DNA from: Meconema thalassinum
Taxonomy: Eukaryota; Arthropoda; Insecta; Orthoptera; Tettigoniidae
Direction: 5' to 3'
Length of the DNA: 64,000 bases
Assembly (NCBI GenBank): GCA_946902985.2
Contig: OX336398.1
Span: 235,270,120 to 235,334,119, forward strand
In this document: positions 53,376 through 61,704 of the stretch, piece after piece
How positions within the stretch are numbered: the first letter of the stretch is position 1
Layout: each line of letters opens with the position of its first letter
The notes under the pieces: generated by a model
Databases searched by the model: none
What the model was told of the DNA's origin: nothing
Seen by the model: the letters and a program-made list of their open reading frames with translations, nothing else
Position numbers and translations under genes: made by a program

Positions 53376-53792
53376 AAAGATGTGAAATCGAAGATGGCTG
53401 TGATCTTAAAAAATTTTGGAAGAATTCTGCAATTTTGGATAGCATTTACGATAGGCTATTACGTCTTTATGGGAATACAACAAACCCTGTCAAATCATGG
53501 AGAAAACTGCTTCCGCGTACCGAAACAAATGTCAACCTAAACGGTTTATGTTATCTCATTTGTTTTCAAGGATTTCTTTCTCAAGTATGCGAGTAGAGTG
53601 CATACAGAGAAAACGCTCCAACTCTTAAAAGCATTATGAATAATTATGAAGGATTCATTAATGGACTTTTGAGACACAACCAGAAGCAAACGACAATTAG
53701 AGACTATTTTACATAGTTGAAAACAGTTAACTGTATTGCAGTGCTGTGTACCGGAATCTGTTAGGTTATGAATAAATACAGTAGGCTATCAA

Positions 53793-55007
53793 TTTTTAGA
53801 CTATTTTCACTTTGTGAAAAATAGGCTTATGAGATCACCTTTTGTTCGTGTGTCTGTGTGTGCGTGTGGGTGTGCTTCGTATGAATATCCCCCTATAAAC
53901 TTCTAAACGGCTGGAGCGATTTCAATGAAACTCGGTAAGATAATAGCACCATTATGGCCGACACCGACCGTGCCATTCAAATTGTATTGTGTCTCACCAA
54001 TCCAACATGGCGGCTGTGCGAAGTATTTCACCAGCATTCGGTATCTCCGAAAATACTACAGATATCACCCTGAAATTTTGTACGGTGATAAAGGGCACTG
54101 CTACAAGTTCATCTATGTAACATTCAAAAACCTGTAAAGTACACAACGAGCATGGCGGCCAAGCGAATTTGAAATATTTTAATATACTTTTCTCGTGATT
54201 TAACTCTCTGAGCGCAGAGAAATGTGGTACAGTAAATGATTATACATAATGTAATGCACTAGCATCTAATTTAGTTCAATTGTTTACATAACCTCAAGAT
54301 GGAGGCTGTGCGAAATTTTAAAATTAAGTTTTTATTTCTTGTGTCGTAATCATGCGATCAAAGTGAAAGTTTGAATAATGAAGCTACGCAATAACTTTCC
54401 CTTAATGGTACATAACTCTATGGCCTATACATATAACAATCCAAAATGGCGACCAACCGAAATATTTTGACGGTTCTCAATATCTACGAATCTTTTACAG
54501 CAATAAAACTGATGTTTTTTATGTTCATAAAGGCTATAAACATAAGTTCACCTATAGGACTTTCAGTAACCTGGTGAGCACAAATCCATCATGGCGGCGA
54601 TGTGAATTATAAATATTTAAATGGACGTTTCTCGCGATTTAACCATCCGAGTGCAGTGAAACTTTGCTCGCTGAATGCTCATACAAATGTTAATCCACTG
54701 GCATCTAATTTATTTCAATTGTTTTCATAACCACAAGATGGCAGCAGTGCGACATTTTAAAATCTCGTTTTTATTCTTGGTCCTAATCATGCGATTGAAG
54801 TTTGAATACCATACGTACACAATAATGTTCATTTAATAGTGCATAAATAAAAATCCAACCTGGCGACCATCTGAAATATATAAACGGTTCTCAATATCTA
54901 CGAATCTATTACAACCTTCAGACTGAAATTGTATATGTTGATAGTGGCAATTAACATAGGTAGGATATATGAAAATAGGCTGTATAGTTCTTCACGGAAC
55001 TACTTGT
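53793..55007 (-). mobile_element. Element Z, copy 4, best phased array
   Basis: Left end TTTTTAGACTATTTTC, right end reverse of ACAAGTAGTTCCGTGAAG. Seven ATGGCGGC-like motifs (A of ATGG at 54007, 54152, 54299, 54446, 54591, 54738, and a variant at 54860) are spaced 145, 147, 147, 145, 147 and 122 bp. Monomers fall into three types repeated every 439 bp. Confidence 0.85.
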
Positions 55008-55081
55008 TATTTATTGTTATCAATTGGTTAATATTATCAAATTTTCTGCGTCCCGTAGTGATCACAATTAGCAACGTCCGC

Positions 55082-55490
55082 TGTTGGTTGGTTCCTCAGT
55101 TTAGGGGCTGCGACAATGCGATCATGTCGCCCCGTGTACTTTGGGTGTGTGTAAAATCTGTCTGATAACCGGTGTTTATTGTGATGACTGTATTATTTTT
55201 TGTTAGCCGTTTTTAATTCAAGTAAGGAATGTAGACATTCAATTTTCAAGTAGTTCCTACTTTTGCTACCAAACGCCAACGACAACTAGTTCTGAGCTTG
55301 GTTACTAGATGCCACCGCAGTCGTCTCCTGGCGACGAACGTTGGAATATAAGAGCGTTAGTCAAATCTAACCTATAGCTTAGCTTCACACAAGTGTAGTT
55401 AGTGGAAGGTTCTTTTACATGCCATCAATCTATGACATGGAACCGCTGGCTTTACTTCCCCTCCAAAGGAAGGCATCCTGAAGGATTTTA
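55082..55490 (-). mobile_element. SINE3, copy h, head truncated
   Basis: Tail TTGGTTGGTTCCTCAG at left; stops at GAAGGATTTTAGC, so the tRNA-like head is missing. Confidence 0.85.
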
Positions 55491-55758
55491 GCGGGCGTCC
55501 ACTGCATTTTCAATAACATATTTAAGTCGTTCTATGAAGATTGTTACTGGTATTTTAACAACTACACGCTACATCAGACTGAACCCTTCTACATAAGTTA
55601 TACGTAATTGCTCAAGTATAATTTCCTTGTCAGGAATGTTTTCAGTGAATATATTAAATACTTTGTGATATACACTGTCAAATATAAGGGACAGTCAAAT
55701 GAAAACGAGACGGATGGAGAAACAGTATGTACACTGTGTGATATTTCAAAAGTACAGC

Positions 55759-56010
55759 TTGCCACGGTGGGTGAGTACCTATCCTGTCGGACTGCTAATC
55801 CCAAGCTTGTAGGTTCGGTTCTGGCCGTGGTAAGTGACTTTGGAAAGGCGACAAAAATCACACCACGCATGCTAAAAAGAAACATTTGAATTCAGTAGGC
55901 CGTGAACTTTCATAGCGGTCCATGGAATGACGAAATTCGGCATTCAAGCTGCCCTCTGGGCGTTAAATACCAAAGCTTGCACCCGGCACCCAAGCCCATA
56001 CGATATTATT
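55759..56010 (+). mobile_element. SINE4, copy c
   Basis: GCTTGCCACGGTGGGTGAGT head, GTAGGTTCGGTTCTGG box B, TGGAAAGGCGACAAAAAT, ending GCTTGCACCCGGCACC and GATATTATTATTATT. Confidence 0.85.
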
Positions 56011-56053
56011 ATTATTATCAAAAGTACTCGTCATAAATGTTAATGTATTTAAC

Positions 56054-56788
56054 CAGGGACGGCTCCTGATTAAAATGTTAGGGTGAGCCAGATGATACTA
56101 TTGTTGTTACATGTTAAATATTGTTTTATATTTGCCATTCATTGTTGCCAATATTGCCAATATCATCATTCCACACAACACAACATTTGTAACAAGTTTT
56201 AATAAATAGTTGATGCATTAAAAACTGTACTCACATTGCTCCTTATTTATAAATATATTCTCTCCTGTGCTTGGATGAAGCAAATTTATCTATCAGCTTG
56301 GTTGATGAGGTCATAATTATTTAATTTCTAACTTTGTGTTCAGAGCTATAGAAGAAAATGGATTTGTTAATAAAAATTCCACTTTCATTTTCCTATGTCA
56401 CATACAATATTGACATATTAAATAACTACGTACCGTGCCACAAAAGTTAAAACATATTTATACGGTAGAAATTAACTTCAGACAACAGAAAATGTATAAA
56501 TATAGTTTTTTCTAATGTCAGAAAGCTGCGAACAATGGCTGAATACCTGTTTAAGGGCGTGAGGTGGTGTGGACCCTTCTCCCGTATTTAACACAGACAG
56601 AAGCAGGAAGTGAAATGAAGAGATCTTCTGCTTCGCTTCAAAGCTCAATCAGCTGGCCCTTGAAGAGAGAGAAAATTCCCATCACAGCACTGAAGAATTC
56701 GCATGCAAGACAGTGCTATGTCCACCGTTTCCTCACCTGGCCCATCAAGCCATATACTTAACATGGGACTTTCTGTGGACCGGCCCTC
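56054..56788. mobile_element. Possible hAT-like insertion
   Basis: CAGGGACGGCTCCTGATTAA at left and, reversed, AGGGCCGGTCCACAG at right form short imperfect TIRs of hAT type. No clear 8-bp TSD. No transposase. Confidence 0.45.
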
Positions 56789-56949
56789 GCTATGACGATA
56801 CACCGTACGAGACTGTAAGGATCTTAACCTAGGGATGAGTTATTTATAGTGAATTCTCTTTAGAGATTTTAGAAAGGTAAAACACTCATTTTAAGTTGAG
56901 TATCTGCAGTATAATGTGATTTAAAAAAAACTTAATTAAACAAATTCTT

Positions 56950-57110
56950 TGCCATGCTGCCTAACGCACCGTCCCTGCATTTAACCCACTGTGGTTGCTT
57001 CCGGAACCATGATTGTACTCACGCGTGCACCACTGCATCCGAAGTAAATTGACGCCTATGAATGTCTTTCTTCACGGCACAGCAGACATGGATTCCACTT
57101 ACCTCTGCAG
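56950..57110 (-). pseudogene. Mariner transposase C-terminal relic
   Basis: Minus strand: VKKDIHRRQFTSDAVVHA, a stop, then VQSWFRKQPQ. The order (K-K-x-I-x-x-R-x-F-x-S-D ... WVxSWFRxQP) is that of mariner C-termini. It lies inside the TIR-bounded element 55687-57352. Confidence 0.5.
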
Positions 57111-57456
57111 ACAAAAGCCGCACTACACCTCGCTGTACCTCCTTCCCGGCATCCACAGTGACGTAGGACGCACACACGACTCACTGACCTCACATAGAGC
57201 ATGTGTAACAGACAAATGCCACAGTGGTGAACGTTCCCCTGTTTCTCCCTGATTCCCAATAGAGGGCACTACTATACACACCCCTACCTGCGTTACCACC
57301 GTCCACGCCAAGCTCGCTATGTCGTCTATCTCGTTTTCATTTGACTGCCCCTTATATTACGAAGCTGCACTTTTCTGACGCTTCACATTTCCCGGTTTCT
57401 TTAACCTTACTTTCTTGCAAAAGTGGACTCGGAGTTCTCTTAGTGTCATTTAAAGA

Positions 57457-57888
57457 ATGTAGCCCCGTGTACTTTGGGTGTGTGTAGAATCTGTCTAATA
57501 ACCGGTATTAATTGTGATGACTGTTTTAGTGCGTGTTATCTGTTATTAATTCAAATAAGGACTGCAGACGATAATTTCAAGTAGTTCCTACTTTTGCTAC
57601 CAAATGCTACCTTCCACGACACCTAGATGTGGACTTGGCTACTAGATAGAATTGCAGTCTGCACCTGGCGGCGAACGTTGGAACTAATAAAGCGTTATCA
57701 ATACTAACCTACAAAATTTGGCTTCACATAAGTATAATCAGTGGAAGGTTCTTTTTTATGCCTTAAATCAATGACATGGAACCGCCGGGTTTACTTTCCC
57801 CCCAAATACGACGACTTCGACCAGGTTTGAACCGGTGACCTTGGGCATAGCAGCTCAGCATGCTACCAACTACGCCACGGAATCCGCC
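57457..57888 (-). mobile_element. SINE3, copy i, tail truncated
   Basis: Begins within the tail hairpin at TGTAGCCCCGTGTACTTTG and ends with a degenerate head (GCGGATTCCGTGGCGTAGTT on the minus strand). Box B AGGTTTGAACC retained. Confidence 0.85.
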
Positions 57889-58499
57889 GAAAAGAGTGTT
57901 TTCAATATAAAAGTTTCAAAGAGGCCGTTTCGTCAAAAATAAGCATTTCCCCTTCGTGCAGAGAATACGAACATGGCTTTCTGGTAGGAGTTGACATAAA
58001 TCTCCAGGTAACACAAATCACACTGTATACTTTGTTTCCGTTGAAGAGAAGATGAAAGGGATTCGAGAATGGAATTATAGATGTTTAATCAAGATAATGA
58101 TAGAGAACTGATCCTTCATTCTTTTATCTGTTTGGAACAAATGATTACATGGTCTTCAATCACGTGTAATCAGTTCCATTCCGGTGATATTCTTGGAACA
58201 GATCATTGGATAACAGGTCTAAGAATACTCAGCCGAACACGACCACACCCATTGTTCCGACTCAATGTTGAATTTTCTATTAACAAATTGGAATTATTTG
58301 TGATTGAGCACTCTAATGATACTTAAGACAAACGTTCGCATGTCCGTATTGAGTTTAATATCTAACACAGTTAAGAAATTACTGAGCAGTGTAATTAATT
58401 ACCCTAAACAGAGCGCACCTATTAGAGTCACGTTACAAAGTTGTCCAAATTATTAGACAAAGAAATTCAATCAGTCACAGAGTAGGATATAAGGCCGAA
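57889..58499. other. No feature recognised
   Basis: An 81-codon frame at 58081 has no domain. No shared repeat. Confidence 0.4.
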
Positions 58500-58617
58500 G
58501 CTGGCGCAGGGGCTAATAGGCAAGATGGCCGCCACGCGCAACCAGCCCTATGTTATTCTTATGGAGGGGTCAGTCAGAGCTGGCGCAGTGGCTAATGGGA
58601 ATAATGGCCGCCACGCC
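58500..58617 (+). repeat. Tandem duplication with ATGGCCGCCACGC motifs
   Basis: GCTGGCGCAGGGGCTAATAGG with AAGATGGCCGCCACGC (58500-58541) is repeated as GCTGGCGCAGTGGCTAATGG with ATAATGGCCGCCACGC (58580-58617). A perfect TGACGTCA follows at 58631. Confidence 0.7.
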
Positions 58618-58671
58618 CTGAGACCGTGCATGACGTCACAGGGGGAGTTCGACCGTGTAGTTACTAAATCG

Positions 58672-58673
58672 AA

Positions 58674-58718
<45 letters not shown>
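58672..58718 (+). repeat. TTA microsatellite
   Basis: About 15 uninterrupted TTA units. A second, shorter run lies at 58926-58950 within a duplicated flank of SINE4 copy d. Confidence 0.95.
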
Positions 58719-58720
<2 letters not shown>

Positions 58721-58746
58721 TTTATTAGGTAATTATTGATTGATAG

Positions 58747-58890
58747 CTTGCCACGGTGAGTGAGTGGTTATCGTGTCGGACTACCAACCCCAAGCTTGCA
58801 GGTTCGCTCTTGGTCGTGGTAAGTGATTTCTGAAAGGCGGCAAAAATTAAGACACGCATGTCATACAATGTTGGCATGTAAAAGAACGCA
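58747..58890 (+). mobile_element. SINE4, copy d, partial
   Basis: GCTTGCCACGGTGAGTGAGT head and GCAGGTTCGCTC box B, ending after CATGTAAAAGAACGC. Both sides carry GAATATTTATTATT ... AGGTAATTATTGATTGAT, a duplicated flank of about 75 bp. Confidence 0.8.
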
Positions 58891-58996
58891 GGGAGAGGTC
58901 GGCTATGTAGTTGCTAAATGGAATATTTATTATTATTATTATTATTAGGTAATTATTGATTGATCATGTACAATCAAGACTAGCCTTATATTGCCC

Positions 58997-59150
58997 CACT
59001 TTATGGTGTAGTGGCTAGCATTTTTAGCTGTTACTGTGGAGGCTCGGGTTCGAGTCCTGGCTCTGTCAAGAAATTTAATTCTAGGCTGAGGGTTGTTATG
59101 GGGTACACTCAACCTTGTGAGGCAAAACTGACAGGAGCTGCCTTTTTTGA
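58997..59150 (+). mobile_element. SINE5, copy b
   Basis: GGTGTAGTGGCTAGCAT and GGGTTCGAGTCCTGG boxes, then TCTGTCAAGAAATTTAA and CACTCAACCTTGTGAGG. Better preserved than copy a. Confidence 0.75.
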
Positions 59151-59172
59151 TTCATACCGCAGCCATTCTGCA

Positions 59173-59221
59173 ACCTAACCTAACCTTACCTAACCTAACC
59201 TAACCTAAACTAACCTAACCT
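59173..59221 (+). repeat. Short CCTAA array (insect telomere motif)
   Basis: About nine CCTAA units with a few single-base variants, the complement of the TTAGG insect telomere repeat. Far too short for a telomere; an interstitial array. Confidence 0.85.
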
Positions 59222-59784
59222 ATCTTCAGAGTCAGAATGTACTATACATTTATTGTTTTTATACCCTCATAAATTAGATATAGAGAATGTCCACCACGAT
59301 TTAGAGCCTCGAGCACACTTTCTGACATATCATTAAAACGTGTAGAAAGGAATGTCTGAAAATTTTCACTAACACATAGTACACGTTCACCATACATTGT
59401 GTCCACTTTTTGAATGTTAATGATACGGAAAAGAGTATGCACTGGTAATTCAGTGAGCTTTTTTTATTCTCTAATCAACAGTTCTACCCCCATAGCATTG
59501 TGAATATTTATTGCAGTAGCCTATAAAGATAAAAAATCATATCTATTACAGTTTAGCTATAAGTGACCAGAATCACTATTACCATAATGATGGATTGTGT
59601 GTAAGTAAACGTCCTTTGCTGCTTGATGCCACTACTAAACTGATACTCATACAACAGACAAGTGAGTTCATGTTTTCGCTGACGTAATCGTATGTTCCCA
59701 CGCACTTCCTGTGTGTTGCACGCGCTGTAGTGGCTAAATTTGAAACTAAATGAGATGATTTGCTGACGTAATTGTATGTTCCCC
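59222..59784. other. No gene; a 28-bp direct repeat
   Basis: GCTGACGTAATCGTATGTTC (59678) recurs as GCTGACGTAATTGTATGTTC (59762), just left of the 15-bp minisatellite. Confidence 0.5.
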
Positions 59785-59799
59785 CGCACGCACACGCAG

Positions 59800-59980
59800 T
59801 CCCCTGTGGACGGGTCCTTGTGGAGGAGTCCCTGTGGACGGGTCCCTGTGGACGGGTCCCTGTGGACGGGTCCTTGTTGACGGGTCCTTGTTGACGAGCC
59901 CCTGTGGACGGGTCCTTGTTGACGGGTCCTTTTTGACGAATCCCTTTAGACCGGTCCCTTTGGACTGGTCCCTATGGACT
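59800..59980 (+). repeat. Minisatellite, 15-bp unit, about 12 copies
   Basis: Unit GACGGGTCCCTGTGG with variants TTGTTGA and TTTGGAC toward the right. The unit is a multiple of three, so plus and minus frames stay open (59834-60061, 59746-60069) without implying a gene. Confidence 0.92.
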
Positions 59981-60945
59981 GCCCCCATGATCCCTAATGA
60001 TATGAAGAAATTAAACAGTATTCCACATGAAACGCATGTGAAGAGCCGATTGCTACTATGAATTAACATGTTTTTTTGTTTTCTTTTTGTTTTTACGCAT
60101 GAGTACTTGTTTTTTGTAAGCGGGCAGGCTTTTTGATTAATGATCTATAGATGAGTTTTTTTTAATTACCAAAAGATCCAAAACTAATAGGTCATTAGCT
60201 TTTTAATATTACTTGAACCAATAAGGCTAGGAACTTGTATGAGAGGTCGTTGGACTTGAGGTGACATTCTGTTTTTGAATGTATTATTTATTTTTTGTCA
60301 AAATGGCTAACTACACTTTTGTTAATATCGCGCTAACTAATAATCAGAGAGAGTCAAGTGAGGTGACACGGGACTCAGGATGGTCAACCCTTTTCCTTGG
60401 CCAATGAATTTACCCAAAATACCCAATACATCAAAGTCATTGACCTGAGATTTTATAAACTAATAATCGTATACAAACATGTGAGATGTTTACCATGCGT
60501 GACGAATCATAGCTAGGTAGAGAATGAATAAGTGTAGGCTACATGTATGGCGACTCACAAATCTTTTACCATTGAAACTTGTTTTCAGATCAAACTGCAG
60601 TATAGAGAGAGTATAGGTTGCAGGTATGGGTTAATAAATGAGAAACGTTGTACGCAAACTCTGATTTTTTCAAGAATTAAGAGTAGACTATCTTTAATTG
60701 ATTGGTTAAAGATGATAGCTAAAACACAAAATAGCTCAGTGGTTACCGAGACAAAATGGTCGCTACACACAACAAGCTTTAAATACTTGAGTCTAATAAT
60801 CTATACACACACACACACACACTCGCTTGTTCTAAACTAAACTGTGTTGCTGTCAGTGCTCAGACAGTAGGCTAATGACAAAATGCATTGCAAACAGAAA
60901 TATAATCATTTCCGGTTGTCTAATGTTACCAGCTATCCATTTTTT
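59981..60945. other. No gene recognised; CA microsatellite
   Basis: A CA run of about 10 units lies at 60803-60822. Otherwise unique within the window. Confidence 0.5.
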
Positions 60946-61375
60946 TGTGTTGCAGTGGTAAGCACTTTTAGCTCTTGTACTGGTGGTCTTAACTCGATTT
61001 CCAGGTCTGAGGCCTAGAACGAGTCGAACTAATAAACAAGGGCATGGTGGTGCAGTGGTTAAGCTGTTAGCCTTTTCACCAGGGGTTCGATTTCAGGTTA
61101 ATATGCATGTCATAAACATAGTAAACAAAACAAAACAGAGATAACGTTTAAAACTGATTACATTTGTGTCTTTTTCAAATTATTACTTGGATTACAAATA
61201 CAAAGGTGAACTGGGTTTGATATACAGTTAATGCTGTCTATCACACACTAGACTGTAAGAAAGCCAAAAGAGCAAAAGGCGTTGGTAGAGCAGTGGTAAA
61301 ATTGCTATATGTAGAGAACTACCTAGCAAAGCTATATCGCATAAACAGTGCAGGATACAATCCAGCAATCAAATT
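60946..61375 (+). repeat. Cluster of three tRNA-like promoter sequences
   Basis: Box A-like sequences at 60955 (AGTGGTAAGCAC), 61048 (TGGTGCAGTGGTTAAGC) and 61284 (TGGTAGAGCAGTGG). The second is followed by a good box B (GGGGTTCGATTTC), the third by a weak one (GGATACAATCC). None folds as a complete tRNA by eye. Confidence 0.4.
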
Positions 61376-61704
61376 TGTATCTTGTGGAACAGAGAAATGC
61401 ACTTACGTGAGAAAATGCAAGTTCATGTGTAATATGACCTAACACACAAGTGTTCACCTGTGCACGAGCATGATAAGAGCTAACAACTCACATTCTGTTT
61501 AGTTCGTACGTAACGTTAGGTTAGGGCAAATGCACATACCCTAGTACACGAGGCAAAAGCCATTTGAGAGCAGGTCAAGGGATCTAACTTGGTGGATGGA
61601 TGTGTTCTAACGAGTTATTTGTAGTTGAAAGAGAATAATACATGTTCTTAAGATGTTAAAACTGAGGAGATGGTACGTACAGTAAGACGTCTTGTTATTT
61701 CCTG

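Larger units (their letters stand above)
55687..57352. mobile_element. Mariner-like element with TIRs, carrying insertions
   Basis: TIR AGGGACAGTCAAATGAAAAC + GAGA on the left matches the reversed right end (one mismatch in the first 24 bp). TA flanks both ends (55685-55686, 57353-57354). The interior holds SINE4 copy c and a hAT-like element. Confidence 0.75.

Noticed and set aside
56564..57259. Frames of 60-79 codons near 56.6-57.3 kb
   Set aside because: They fall in a possible hAT insertion and in the mariner body in the wrong frame; no domain order.
59746..60069. 107-codon and 75-codon frames on opposite strands
   Set aside because: Open only because the 15-bp GACGGGTCC unit is a multiple of three.
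60547..60840. 97-codon plus-strand frame
   Set aside because: It ends in a CA microsatellite, has no recognised domain and no neighbouring signals; chance frame most likely.
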